DNA from: Metabacillus bambusae
Lineage (GTDB): Bacteria; Bacillota; Bacilli; Bacillales; Bacillaceae
Direction of reading: 5' to 3'
DNA length: 64,000 nucleotides
Assembly: GCF_017497975.1 (NCBI RefSeq)
Contig: NZ_JAGDEL010000009.1
Location: forward strand, 124,001-188,000
Positions within the stretch are counted from its first letter, which is position 1. Every line of letters begins with the position of its first letter. The notes beneath the pieces are model-generated. The model made no database searches, was not told the DNA's origin, and was given only the letters and a program-made list of their open reading frames with translations. The position numbers and the translations under genes are program-made. Below are positions 43,546 to 52,174 of the stretch, piece after piece.

Positions 43546-43848
43546 TTGAATATTCATGTGTCAAAGCTCCTTCAAAAAATGGAGGAAGAGCTAGATAAAG
43601 CGAAAAAAAGCGATACAGATAAAGAATTGAGAGAAAAGCTAGTTGTGATCAAATCTCTATGTGAAGTTATACTGGATGAAAAGTCGAGTTCTTTAAACAT
43701 ACCTTCACCTACTTCAAATGAAATTAATCAAGCAGAGCTTCAAAAAATGATGGGAAATATGTCAACAGCTGTTAAACAACAACCGACAATTTCATCTACA
43801 CCATTCAAGGAAAGTGATGCAAACGGTGATTCACTTTTTGATTTTTAA
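43546..43848 (+). CDS. ywdI: YwdI family protein
   Basis: A 100-residue protein with a helical, charged N-terminal half and a Ser/Thr/Pro-rich C-terminal half ending GDSLFDF. Position after ung and general pattern match B. subtilis YwdI, a DUF of unknown role. The start is TTG at 43546 with CGGAGGAGG 9 nt upstream; the longer frame from 43501 overlaps the preceding gene. It is the probable last gene of ywdF-ung-ywdI. Confidence 0.7.
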   Translation: MNIHVSKLLQKMEEELDKAKKSDTDKELREKLVVIKSLCEVILDEKSSSLNIPSPTSNEINQAELQKMMGNMSTAVKQQPTISSTPFKESDANGDSLFDF

Positions 43849-43960
43849 GTTCCTGGAATAATCGTGTTGCCATAACATAGGCAAACGCTCCAAAGAAATC
43901 CATCATATTATAACCTAATCAGGACACAATGATAGTAAATATTCATTGGAGGTTATTAAT

Positions 43961-44260
43961 ATGGCATACGATGATTTGTTTAATATGGGGAGAGGTAGAT
44001 TTGATATGGGTTTGTTTAATGACCAGTCAAATACAAAACTATCCCATGACAGATATGATGTTTATGTAAACCAGGACTACATTGGTCAAAAGTATTTATT
44101 AAGTGCACAGGAATCTGTCCAAGATATTGACGATTTTTTAAGGAACGAAGGCTATAGCAACTTTCAATCATATTTAGATGGTGACCATTATTATATTAAA
44201 GCAGTCAATAACGAGCACGATGTAGCAAATGTATTGAAGGTTTATTTACAAAATCGGTAG
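43961..44260 (+). CDS. Small protein of unknown function, 99 residues
   Basis: Starts MAYDDLFNMGRG, with strong TTGGAGG 9 nt upstream. It is rich in Asp, Tyr and Asn, soluble, and has no signal peptide. The middle (RYDVYVNQDYIGQKYLL and DIDDFLRNEGYSNFQ) has the look of a small alpha/beta domain. A terminator follows. The family is not recognised. Confidence 0.65.
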   Translation: MAYDDLFNMGRGRFDMGLFNDQSNTKLSHDRYDVYVNQDYIGQKYLLSAQESVQDIDDFLRNEGYSNFQSYLDGDHYYIKAVNNEHDVANVLKVYLQNR

Positions 44261-44284
44261 GAGCCATGTGATGTGGCTCTTTTT
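44261..44284 (+). terminator. Terminator after the 99-residue gene
   Basis: Stem GAGCCA with TGGCTC, loop TGTGATG, then TTTTT; it overlaps the stop codon. Confidence 0.82.
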
Positions 44285-44295
44285 CTGTTCGAAAA

Positions 44296-44463
44296 AGTAG
44301 TGATTCAAAAGTGAAGAAGAGTGGTTCAAACCTCAGTCTTAATGATTCAAAAACATAAAAGAGTGGTTTAATTAACGAAGAAAGTGGTTCAATTCTCATT
44401 AATAGTGGTTCAATAGCAAGATAAAACAATCCAATTCCCAGAAAAAAAGCTTCCAACCAAATC
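44296..44463. repeat. Degenerate 21-nt tandem repeat, eight exact-period units
   Basis: Eight consecutive units of exactly 21 nt (starts 44296, 44317, 44338, 44359, 44380, 44401, 44422, 44443). The best conserved core is AGAGTGGTTCAAT; the rest of each unit varies. The same core occurs at 32952-33056. Read on the minus strand it gives a heptad-like peptide (FEPLFFT, FESLRLR), but no start with a ribosome binding site exists. No function is assigned. Confidence 0.8.
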
Positions 44464-44586
44464 ATCTCGCTGTTGCAAAATCCTCAATGGTTAATAAATC
44501 GTCAAAAATACCTCAATTAAACAAGTTGAAAAGACAAAATAGTAGGGTAAGATGGAAGAGGAACAAATAAGGGAGGTAGGATAGAT

Positions 44587-44958
44587 ATGAAGCTTTTTCT
44601 TATTTTAGGAGCGATTAATGCTTTTTTAGCTGTTGCATTAGGGGCATTTGGTGCACATGGATTAGAGGGAAAAATACCCGAAAAGTACATAAAGACGTGG
44701 CAAACCGGTGTAACCTATCAAATGTTTCACGCAGGTGGATTATTTGTGATCGCCTTTTTAGTAGACAAATTGTCCAATGTTGGATTATTAACAACAGCGG
44801 GATGGTTGTTTTTAGTGGGGATCATTCTATTTTCAGGTAGCTTATATGTGTTAAGTGTGACACAAATTAGTGTTTTAGGAGCAATTACTCCTTTAGGTGG
44901 TCTCGCTTTTTTAGCTGGCTGGATTTTATTAGGATATGTCGCTATTCGATTTCTATAA
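44587..44958 (+). CDS. ywdK: DUF423 membrane protein YwdK
   Basis: A 123-residue protein, the exact B. subtilis YwdK length, with four hydrophobic segments. The family signature is ALGAFGAHGLEGK near residue 18, followed by WQTGVTYQMFHA. The function of DUF423 is unknown. GGGAGGTAGG precedes the ATG. It lies between ywdI and gerQ as in B. subtilis. Confidence 0.88.
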   Translation: MKLFLILGAINAFLAVALGAFGAHGLEGKIPEKYIKTWQTGVTYQMFHAGGLFVIAFLVDKLSNVGLLTTAGWLFLVGIILFSGSLYVLSVTQISVLGAITPLGGLAFLAGWILLGYVAIRFL

Positions 44959-44967
44959 AAGGGTTGA

Positions 44968-44988
44968 GGCTGACTCTAAAAGTCAGCC
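44968..44988. terminator. Hairpin between ywdK and gerQ
   Basis: Perfect 8-bp stem GGCTGACT with AGTCAGCC, loop CTAAA, between convergent genes. There is no strong T-run on either side; a weak bidirectional terminator is likely. Confidence 0.55.
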
Positions 44989-45000
44989 ATCCTTTGAATG

Positions 45001-45495
45001 TTATCTTGGTGAATATGAAACTAAGCCTTGAATATCGTAATTTAATTCTTCATCAAATGTTACATAATCTAAATAAACCATTAATAATAAATAACGCATT
45101 CCAGTCTGAGGGTCGCTGAGGATGATATGATCACGACCTGCTGCCTCGATTACACCTTTAAACACCTTTGCATTCCACTCACGATTGTTTTCAAACGTCA
45201 TATAAACAGTTGCCACTTTTCCGCGATTCAAACGTAAAATATTTTCAATATACGATTCTTCAATTGGTAGCATGCCAGGGATATTTTGAGATGGTGCTTG
45301 TTGTTGTGGCATTGGAGGTACTTGTAAACCAGGTTGAGCAAATTGACCTGGATATTGATATGTAGGATATGGTTGATATCCTGCACCTTGCTGCATTTGC
45401 ATTGGTTGACCTGCTTGAGCTCCTTGAACACCTGGCATCCCCTGCATCCCCTGCATGTCATAGCCATAAGGTTGACCTTGAACTTTTTTTGCCAT
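45001..45495 (-). CDS. gerQ: Spore coat protein GerQ
   Basis: A 164-residue protein. The N-terminal 75 residues are low-complexity, rich in Gln, Pro, Gly, Met and Tyr (PYGYDMQGMQGMPG). The C-terminal 80 residues form the conserved GerQ domain (MLPIEESYIENILRLNRGK, FKGVIEAAGRDHIILSDP). In B. subtilis GerQ locates the lytic enzyme CwlJ in the spore coat and is cross-linked through N-terminal lysines; Lys3 and Lys4 are present here. GAGGAGG precedes the ATG. Confidence 0.92.
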   Translation of the reverse strand: MAKKVQGQPYGYDMQGMQGMPGVQGAQAGQPMQMQQGAGYQPYPTYQYPGQFAQPGLQVPPMPQQQAPSQNIPGMLPIEESYIENILRLNRGKVATVYMTFENNREWNAKVFKGVIEAAGRDHIILSDPQTGMRYLLLMVYLDYVTFDEELNYDIQGLVSYSPR

Positions 45496-45827
45496 ACTAG
45501 ATTACCCTCCTCAAAAAGTTAGTAAACAACTGGACAATCAGATTGATTCTGCGAATAGAAGCAATCTGATTTATACCGGCCTGCATTCGATTGATTAAAC
45601 CATTGTGCAGGACAATCTCCTGCAGGGAAAAACTATAAAGAATATTTTCGCGGAATGATGTCTTTGTCCCTAAATACACTTCCTTGAAAAATCGACTTCA
45701 CTTTGCCTTGCTCCTTGATAAAAGATAGCCCTAGGGACTCCTTAAATCATTCTTTGCTCATTCATAGGTATGTAAAGGACAAACAACTTATGACTTTAAT
45801 GAAAAAATAATCCATCGGAGGAATAAA
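45496..45827. other. Intergenic region between gerQ and the GNAT gene
   Basis: The only clear structure is an inverted repeat, AATCAGATTG (45536-45545) and CAATCTGATT (45562-45571), 40-75 bp upstream of gerQ. A 60-codon minus-strand frame has no ribosome binding site. A sporulation promoter for gerQ is expected here but was not pinpointed. Confidence 0.45.
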
Positions 45828-46301
45828 ATGCGGACAATAATATTTGAAGAAATAACAGATGAAAAGCTTACAATTGTTCAAGAAATTGTTCATTCTAATA
45901 ACAGTTATAATCTTCTAGAAAATGGTCGAGAAACGCGAACAACCGAAGAGCTGAAAGAGGAGTTTCTAAATTCAAAAACAAAAAGCATGTTAATTAAATT
46001 AGACAATAGTTATATTGGAGTCATAGATTATTTGGATGAAAACCCAAAGGATGGCTTCCCTTGGTTAGGGCTGTTAATGATCCATAGAGATCAACAGGGA
46101 AAAGGTTATGCAAAGCTAGCATATGCTAAATATGAAGGTGAACTTCTACACACAGGTAAATCTGATGTACGTTTAGGGGTTTTAAAGGGAAATGCTAAAG
46201 CAAAGCAATTTTGGGAATCAGTAGGCTTTACTTATTATGAAACAAAGCGATTCAAGGATAATAAAGAAGTAGATTGTTATCAGAAGGTAATATTGAAATA
46301 G
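45828..46301 (+). CDS. GNAT-family N-acetyltransferase
   Basis: A 157-residue acetyltransferase. The acetyl-CoA loop is in LLMIHRDQQGKGYAKLAY, followed by VRLGVLKGNAKAKQFWESVG and FTYYETKRF, the standard GNAT order. The substrate is unknown. CGGAGGA precedes the ATG. It stands alone, convergent with hemQ. Confidence 0.85.
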   Translation: MRTIIFEEITDEKLTIVQEIVHSNNSYNLLENGRETRTTEELKEEFLNSKTKSMLIKLDNSYIGVIDYLDENPKDGFPWLGLLMIHRDQQGKGYAKLAYAKYEGELLHTGKSDVRLGVLKGNAKAKQFWESVGFTYYETKRFKDNKEVDCYQKVILK

Positions 46302-46302
46302 A

Positions 46303-46363
46303 AAAAACTGACTGTACCGTGTAAGCCTCTTTAGAATAAGGTTTATTGGTAGAGTCAGTTTTT
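46303..46363 (+). terminator. Terminator of the GNAT gene
   Basis: Outer stem AAAAACTGACT with AGTCAGTTTTT around a 39-nt loop that can form a further small hairpin, followed by AATTAA. Confidence 0.72.
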
Positions 46364-46365
46364 AA

Positions 46366-46416
46366 TTAAGGCTCTTTTCTAAGAGATTGTTGCTTTAAAC
46401 CGAAAGCCTTAATTTT
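46366..46416. repeat. Short remnant of family B, acting as hairpin before hemQ
   Basis: AAGGCTCTTTTCTAAGAGA resembles the left end of the 12443 copy, and AAAGCCTT closes it, so TTAAGGCT and AGCCTTAA pair across about 35 nt. It lies just beyond the hemQ stop and could help end transcription from either side. Confidence 0.45.
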
Positions 46417-46421
46417 TATAC

Positions 46422-47174
46422 TTAATTAACATAAAAGAAAGAATGCAGTTTAGAAGTACTTAAAAGGTTTCCGACAAAGAATGAACCAAATTCTCCGTAG
46501 CGAGCACTTACTTCATCAAAGCGCATTTCATAAACAAGCTTTTTAAATTGAAGAACATCGTCTGAGAAAAGAGTTACTCCCCATTCATAATCGTCAAAGC
46601 CAACTGAACCAGTAATAATCTGCTTCACTTTTCCAGCATAAGAACGACCGATTAGTCCGTGACTCTTCATTAAGCTACGGCGCTCATCCATTGAAAGAGA
46701 GTACCAATTGTCATTTCCTTGACGGCGTTTATCCATTGGATAGAAGCAAGAGTATTTAGATTGTGGCAGCTTTGGATACAATCTTGAGCGAACATGTGGG
46801 TTTTGGTATGGATCTTCATTGCTTTCCCCAGCCAAATAATTGCTTAGCTCGACAACAGAAACATATGAATAGGTAGGAATCGCATATTCAGCAAGCTTCG
46901 TTTTGTTAAACTCAAGCTCGATTTCATTAAGTTCCTCCATTGTTGGGCGTAGGATCATTAACATGAAGTCTGCCTTTTGACCAACAATTGAATAAAGAGT
47001 ATGGCTTCCTTGCTCAGCATCCTCTGCTACATTCCACTTTTCAAGAAGTCCTAAAAATTCATGGATGGCAGCTTGACGCTCATCACTTGTTAAAAGCTTC
47101 CATGCTGACCAATCAATTGAACGGAAATCATGTAAACAATACCAACCATCTAGTGTTTGTGCTGCTTCACTCAT
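46422..47174 (-). CDS. hemQ: Coproheme decarboxylase HemQ (ChdC)
   Basis: A 250-residue chlorite-dismutase-fold protein. It converts coproheme to heme b by two oxidative decarboxylations, the last step of the Gram-positive heme pathway. The catalytic tyrosine of the family is seen as Tyr145 in YPMDKRR and the heme-ligand histidine as His172 in [10 protein letters not shown]. subtilis YwfI is nearly the same size. AGGAG lies upstream of the ATG. It is divergent from pta, as in B. subtilis. Confidence 0.94.
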   Translation of the reverse strand: MSEAAQTLDGWYCLHDFRSIDWSAWKLLTSDERQAAIHEFLGLLEKWNVAEDAEQGSHTLYSIVGQKADFMLMILRPTMEELNEIELEFNKTKLAEYAIPTYSYVSVVELSNYLAGESNEDPYQNPHVRSRLYPKLPQSKYSCFYPMDKRRQGNDNWYSLSMDERRSLMKSHGLIGRSYAGKVKQIITGSVGFDDYEWGVTLFSDDVLQFKKLVYEMRFDEVSARYGEFGSFFVGNLLSTSKLHSFFYVN

Positions 47175-47380
47175 ATATATTCACTCCTATTTTGTAATTC
47201 GTTATGTACACTTTAACTATATCATAGTTTGTCCAACCAACCATGTGAATAAAACTTGAAAATTATCAGGTTAGATTTTGAGAAAAGGAGTATATTAACA
47301 AATTAGAATGACTTGTGAAAAGGTACCTTAATTTAGTATTGTGAATTTTTAGTTTATTTTGAAATTAAAAACTTTTAACG

Positions 47381-47436
47381 TGTAAGCGTTGTTACCCTGT
47401 GGAAATGTTTGAAATTAGTAATAAGTAGAGTATCCT
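47381..47436 (+). promoter_or_regulatory. pta promoter with CcpA (cre) site
   Basis: TGTAAGCGTTGTTA (47381-47394) matches the cre consensus TGWAANCGNTNWCA at all but one position. TTGAAA (47409-47414), a 16-bp spacer, and TATCCT (47431-47436) form a plausible sigma-A promoter. The cre centre would then lie near -55, suited to activation by CcpA, as known for overflow metabolism genes. Confidence 0.7.
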
Positions 47437-47478
47437 AGTTGTAGAAGGAATAATATTCCCATTCAAGGAGGTTTTTTT

Positions 47479-48447
47479 GTGTCAGATTTATTTTCAACAT
47501 TAAAAGAAAAAGTGAGCGGACAACAGATTAAAATTGTTTTCCCAGAAGGATTAGACGAGCGGATTTTAACTGCTGTTAGTAGATTAGCTAGTGAAGGTAT
47601 CCTTCAACCAATTTTGATCGGAAACCAACAAGAAGTAACAAATAAAGCAAAAGAATTAAACGTAACATTAGATGGTGTGGAGATATATGATCCACATAGC
47701 TATGCTGAAATAGACCAGCTTGTTGCTGCATTTGTTGAACGACGTAAAGGGAAAGCAACAGAAGAGGATGCACGTAAAATTCTCTTAGATGAAAATTATT
47801 TCGGGACAATGCTAGTTCATCTTGAAAAAGCCCAGGGCCTTGTGAGTGGTGCTGCACACTCTACAGCAGATACAGTACGCCCTGCTCTACAAATCATTAA
47901 AACAAAAGAAGGAATTAAAAAGACTTCTGGCGTCTTCATTATGGTTCGTGATGATGAGAAATATGTATTTGCTGACTGTGCCATCAATATCGCACCAGAT
48001 AGTCAAGATCTTGCTGAAATCGCCATTGCTAGTGCAGAAACAGCGAACATGTTTAATATTGACCCACGTGTTGCATTACTAAGCTTTTCAACGAAAGGTT
48101 CAGCGAAATCTCCTGAAACAGAAAAAGTTGCCCAAGCTGTCCAAATTGCAAAAGAGCTTAATCCAAGCTTAGTATTAGACGGAGAATTCCAATTTGATGC
48201 GGCGTTTGTACCTTCAGTCGCTGAAAAGAAAGCACCAGGCTCTGTTATAAAAGGTGATGCAAATGTATTCGTCTTCCCAAGCCTTGAAGCAGGAAACATC
48301 GGCTACAAAATTGCGCAGCGTTTAGGTAATTTTGAAGCAGTTGGTCCAATCCTACAGGGTTTAAATAAGCCTGTTAATGATTTATCACGTGGTTGTAATG
48401 CTGAAGATGTTTATAAATTAGCATTGATTACTGCTGCTCAAGCTTAA
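47479..48447 (+). CDS. pta: Phosphate acetyltransferase
   Basis: A 322-residue Pta, the short single-domain type of Firmicutes. It interconverts acetyl-CoA and acetyl phosphate in acetate overflow. The C-terminal half holds LLSFSTKGSAKSPETEKV and the conserved segment DGEFQFDAAFVPSV, with ANVFVFPSLEAGNIGYK near 260. The start is GTG at 47479 behind AAGGAGG. It is a single gene with a cre site upstream and a terminator downstream. Confidence 0.95.
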   Translation: MSDLFSTLKEKVSGQQIKIVFPEGLDERILTAVSRLASEGILQPILIGNQQEVTNKAKELNVTLDGVEIYDPHSYAEIDQLVAAFVERRKGKATEEDARKILLDENYFGTMLVHLEKAQGLVSGAAHSTADTVRPALQIIKTKEGIKKTSGVFIMVRDDEKYVFADCAINIAPDSQDLAEIAIASAETANMFNIDPRVALLSFSTKGSAKSPETEKVAQAVQIAKELNPSLVLDGEFQFDAAFVPSVAEKKAPGSVIKGDANVFVFPSLEAGNIGYKIAQRLGNFEAVGPILQGLNKPVNDLSRGCNAEDVYKLALITAAQA

Positions 48448-48475
48448 TGGCAAAAGAGAGTGCCTCAAAACCAAA

Positions 48476-48557
48476 GGTTCAGCCCCCCAACACAATATAT
48501 AGCTCCTTAACATTTTTTAACGATATATGTGATTGTTGGGAGGTGTCAGACCTTTTT
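48476..48557 (+). terminator. Long hairpin terminator of pta
   Basis: GGTTCAGCCCCCCAACA pairs imperfectly with TGTTGGGAGGTGTCAGACC across an AT-rich inner part that can also pair, then TTTTT. It lies between convergent pta and the germination operon. Confidence 0.7.
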
Positions 48558-48574
48558 GAGTCACCCTCTTATTT

Positions 48575-49789
48575 TTATTTTGATGGGTTTTCTTTGAATC
48601 CAAAATCCGTGATTGATATGTTCACATTATATTTGATTGGGATCTTGCTAAATGTTTTGTCCCAATCCTTTTTGCGTTTTTTCCATAGTTTAGGATGTTT
48701 TATTCTTAATTGGTTTCCGAAGCCGGCGACGTCAACTTTGTAATCATTTTGCATTTTATTTAATGCAAGATTTACAAGTCGATTCACTTCTTTTTCGGTG
48801 GATCTTTCAGCAAATTTTAAAAATGCTTGTTTAGATAATTTCTTTGAAACCACCCAATTTTCAGAGATTCGCCCAGTAGATTCAATGTTGACATCAAAAG
48901 AGATGTTATTTCCATCAACATGAGGTATGATTTTGCTTTTCATTGTCGTTACCTCGTACATGATTGGCTGACTTGTCTCTTTGTCTAAGCTTTTAACTAT
49001 TCCGCCTTTTCCTTTTCCGGTTAGCCAGGTTAAGCCGTCCAATTCATCTTCATTAAAAAAACCTAGCAGCTTTTTAGTCTTTCCTTCAATAACAGCTGCT
49101 CCAGAAAATTTTACTTCTCCATTTGCTGAAATCACATTTTGCAAAAGAAAACTGTTGCCGGAATTCATTGTTCCTTCTATTTTTGCAAGGGTTATAGGAG
49201 GCAATATCCTTGTTGTTTTATATCCATTAGCTGAAATTCCTAGCAATCGAAACGATGGAATATCGACTGTATCTTTTGATTCAAGAGTTTGACTGGCTTG
49301 CCCTTTACTAATGAGCACAAGGCAGCTAGGTCTAATTTCATTATCCCGGAAAAATTGATCAAGTAATTGTTCCAAACTATGTTTGCTTGCAAGATCCTCT
49401 CCGATAACGATGACTTTTAGATGGGGACTGAACATGGGAGTATTCCTTCTCAAAGAAAATTCCCGAGTCATTTGATGTACGGAATCACCTGTTTCGGAGA
49501 TATTCTCATATGGCTTTAGTTGTATTCCTTCTCCATTGCTCGCTGACTCTGTACTTTGTAGGTTTGCGAACTGATAGGTTAGCTTTATACAATCTCCTTT
49601 AAAGTATTCTCCTCCATATTCCCTAAAATCTTTTTCAATTGGTGGCTCTTTCCCTACATCTAATGCAAGACCTATACTTAAGCCTAAATCTTCAATTTCA
49701 TTGCTGTTCCAGCATCCTGCTAGGAAAAGGAGCAATAGGACAGGAAGCGAAACCAAAAGGATTTCTGCATTTTTAAGGCTTTGCATCAT
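48575..49789 (-). CDS. GerC-type germinant receptor lipoprotein, second copy
   Basis: A 404-residue Ger(x)C protein. A lipoprotein signal (LLLFLAGCWNSNE, lipobox LAGC near residue 26) leads to the extracellular three-domain C subunit, with the family segment SGAAVIEGKTKKLLGFF mid-protein. It closely resembles the upstream gene at 49854-51059 over its whole length, for example ELDGLTWLTGKGKGG and DVAGFGNQLRIK in both. It is the last gene of the operon, 64 bp behind its twin, with GGGGGA upstream of the ATG pair. Confidence 0.9.
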   Translation of the reverse strand: MMQSLKNAEILLVSLPVLLLLFLAGCWNSNEIEDLGLSIGLALDVGKEPPIEKDFREYGGEYFKGDCIKLTYQFANLQSTESASNGEGIQLKPYENISETGDSVHQMTREFSLRRNTPMFSPHLKVIVIGEDLASKHSLEQLLDQFFRDNEIRPSCLVLISKGQASQTLESKDTVDIPSFRLLGISANGYKTTRILPPITLAKIEGTMNSGNSFLLQNVISANGEVKFSGAAVIEGKTKKLLGFFNEDELDGLTWLTGKGKGGIVKSLDKETSQPIMYEVTTMKSKIIPHVDGNNISFDVNIESTGRISENWVVSKKLSKQAFLKFAERSTEKEVNRLVNLALNKMQNDYKVDVAGFGNQLRIKHPKLWKKRKKDWDKTFSKIPIKYNVNISITDFGFKENPSK

Positions 49790-49853
49790 GCTTTTCCCCC
49801 ATCTTGTTTCAAGAAATGATTAAAAAATCGTGTCACATTTATTGTTTGATCGA

Positions 49854-51059
49854 TCATCTGCTTATCTCTGATGTTCCATAGTCTGTTATCGTGATGTTCA
49901 CGGTTGATTTGATCTGAACCTCACTAAATGTTTTATCCCAATCCATTTTAATGTTTTCCCATAATTTAGGATTTTTTATTCTTAATTGGTTTCCAAAGCC
50001 GGCTACATCGACTTGGTAATCTTCTTGCATTTTCTTTATGACAAGATTCACTAATCGATTGATTTCATCTTCAGTGGATTTTTCAGCCTTTTTTATAAAT
50101 GTCTTCTCAGGTGTTTTCTCGGAAGTCACCCAATTTTCAGAGATGCGTCCTTCAGATTCAATATTGACATCGAAAGAGATGTTGCTTCCCTTAACATGAG
50201 GGATGATTTTGCTTTTCATTGACTCTATCTCGTATAAGATTGGCTGTTTTGTTTCTACATCGAAGGTTTTAACCAAACCACCTTTTCCCTTTCCGGTTAA
50301 CCATGTTAAACCATCCAATTCTTCTTCATTCAAAAAACCAAGAAGCATCTTAGTCTTTCCTTCAATGACAGCCGCTCCTGCAAACTTTACTTCTCCACTT
50401 GAAGAGATGACATTTTGCAACAGAAAACTGGATCCAGATTGCATCTTGCTCGTTAATTTAGCAAGTGACAATGGGGGCAAAATCCTTGATGTTCGATATT
50501 CATTATCTACGATCCCAATCAAACGAAATGCGGGAATCTCAGTTGTATCATTTGATTCTAGTGTTTTGCTAGCTAGTCCCTTGCTAATAAGCACAAGGCA
50601 GCTTGGTCTAAAATCGTTATCACGTAGAGGAAAATCCAGTAATTGCTCTAAACTATATAATCGAACAAGCTCCTCATTGATAACAATCACTTTTAAGTGG
50701 TGGCCAATCGGGGGAGCATCTCTTCTCAATGATATTTCACGTACTGATTGAATGAGTGAATCACCAGTTTCAGAAATATTCTTATAAGGTTTTTGATTTG
50801 AGCCTCCACCTTTGCTAGCCTGTTCTGATGATGGTGGTGTAGCAATCTGATAGGTTGATGTAATCAGATCCTTTTTCGAATATCCCCCTCCTTGTTTTTT
50901 TAGCTCCTCCTCAATTGGTGACTCTGTTGCTATATCTAGCGCCAAACCGGATACGATGCCTAGGTCTTCAATTTCAAGGTTGCTCCAGCATCCAGTAAGG
51001 AGGAGAAGTAAAAATGTCGGCCAAACCAAAAGGAACCGCAGATCATGACGTATATTCAT
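49854..51059 (-). CDS. GerC-type germinant receptor lipoprotein, first copy
   Basis: A 401-residue Ger(x)C lipoprotein with signal LLLLTGCWSNLE (lipobox LTGC near residue 24). C subunits are essential for nutrient germinant receptor function at the spore inner membrane. The start overlaps the gerB stop by 4 nt. It has FAGAAVIEGKTKMLLGFL and a C-terminal domain starting about residue 225. A second C gene follows, so one A and one B subunit are encoded with two C subunits. Confidence 0.92.
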   Translation of the reverse strand: MNIRHDLRFLLVWPTFLLLLLTGCWSNLEIEDLGIVSGLALDIATESPIEEELKKQGGGYSKKDLITSTYQIATPPSSEQASKGGGSNQKPYKNISETGDSLIQSVREISLRRDAPPIGHHLKVIVINEELVRLYSLEQLLDFPLRDNDFRPSCLVLISKGLASKTLESNDTTEIPAFRLIGIVDNEYRTSRILPPLSLAKLTSKMQSGSSFLLQNVISSSGEVKFAGAAVIEGKTKMLLGFLNEEELDGLTWLTGKGKGGLVKTFDVETKQPILYEIESMKSKIIPHVKGSNISFDVNIESEGRISENWVTSEKTPEKTFIKKAEKSTEDEINRLVNLVIKKMQEDYQVDVAGFGNQLRIKNPKLWENIKMDWDKTFSEVQIKSTVNITITDYGTSEISR

Positions 51060-52147
51060 GATTTTTTCCCTCTCAATCGAGAAGCCAAGAGGAGAAGCAT
51101 AGGAAGTAAGCCAAATAAATACAAGGCAATATTACCTAAGATATCCCCAAATTTAAACAGGTCGTTGATGTTTTTTGGAACCATGGCAATGAGATAAATA
51201 ATGGGAAGCAAGCCGTAGATAAATCGATGAATATTTTTTTTTGAGAGCTGAGCAAGCCCTAAAGAAGCAGCGTAGTATGTAATTGTGAAGGTGGAAAATA
51301 TTTGCATAATCCAAATCACTAACAACAACGACTCAAATCGCTCAAAGATCAAACCAGGGATTTCAAAACTACGAATAAGGTCAATGGATGGCCAGGTCCT
51401 TGTAATCACTCCATCAACGGATAACGCACCGATAACCATCACAACTGTGATCATATAAAAGGCTATAGGGATTGAAACACCAATCAGAACGGCTTTCACT
51501 GCTTTTTTTGGATGTTTCATAAACGCTGTTAGGAGCAGCATGATTTCAGGGCCAATGAATGCGAGAGATGTTGTCTTTATCCCTTTTAATACCGGCATAA
51601 TTCCTAACCCTAATACCGGGCGTAAATTATTTAGTTCAAATAGTTTGAAACTCATCAAGGAAACCAGCAAAAAAATGATCACGGTAATTGGGAAAATAAT
51701 TTCAAATAGACGAGCAATTGGATTAATACCTCCCAATATCAAATAGAGACCCACCCACATGAAGGGCATGATAATCGCCCAGGTAGGAGTGCCTTCTAAC
51801 AACATGTAACCTGTGACTTCTGCTAGGGCTCTGACTTCAAATGCCGAAAGAGAAAAAAAGTAAACGATTAAAATCAGACAAAGGAATCCTCCTGCCCATT
51901 TTCCTATAATCTCCTGACTGTATTGATAAAACGTTTTTTCGGGAAATTGTTGACTTAATTTCACGATGATTACCCCTGCGATCATTGCGATCAGCCCGCC
52001 TATGAGAACGCTAATCCAAACATCTGGTGTTTTTACCTTCTCCACAGAGGTTCTTGGCAGGGTGAGAATCCCGGTAGCAAGTATATAATTAATGACGACG
52101 ACAGCTGCTTGCGAAGTGGTAATTCGATCATTAGGACTGAGATTCAT
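51056..52147 (-). CDS. GerB-type germinant receptor permease subunit
   Basis: A 363-residue membrane protein with ten hydrophobic segments of the amino-acid/polyamine transporter superfamily (GerAB/GRKB family). It begins with NDRITTSQAAVVVINYILATGI, typical of the family, and includes LFEIIFPITVIIFLL. B subunits carry germinant specificity. The germinant is not predictable here. AAAGGAAG lies about 13 nt before the ATG. It overlaps gerC and lies 27 bp from gerA. Confidence 0.9.
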   Translation of the reverse strand: MNLSPNDRITTSQAAVVVINYILATGILTLPRTSVEKVKTPDVWISVLIGGLIAMIAGVIIVKLSQQFPEKTFYQYSQEIIGKWAGGFLCLILIVYFFSLSAFEVRALAEVTGYMLLEGTPTWAIIMPFMWVGLYLILGGINPIARLFEIIFPITVIIFLLVSLMSFKLFELNNLRPVLGLGIMPVLKGIKTTSLAFIGPEIMLLLTAFMKHPKKAVKAVLIGVSIPIAFYMITVVMVIGALSVDGVITRTWPSIDLIRSFEIPGLIFERFESLLLVIWIMQIFSTFTITYYAASLGLAQLSKKNIHRFIYGLLPIIYLIAMVPKNINDLFKFGDILGNIALYLFGLLPMLLLLASRLRGKKS

Positions 52148-52174
52148 CCTTGCTTCACTTCCTTTCGTAGAAGG

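Noticed and set aside
44205-44465. 86-codon minus-strand frame with EPL/ESL heptads
   Set aside because: It overlaps the 99-residue gene and terminator; a product of the repeat period without a ribosome binding site.
45497-45679. 60-codon minus-strand frame upstream of gerQ
   Set aside because: No ribosome binding site, no recognisable motif, and it occupies the expected gerQ promoter region.
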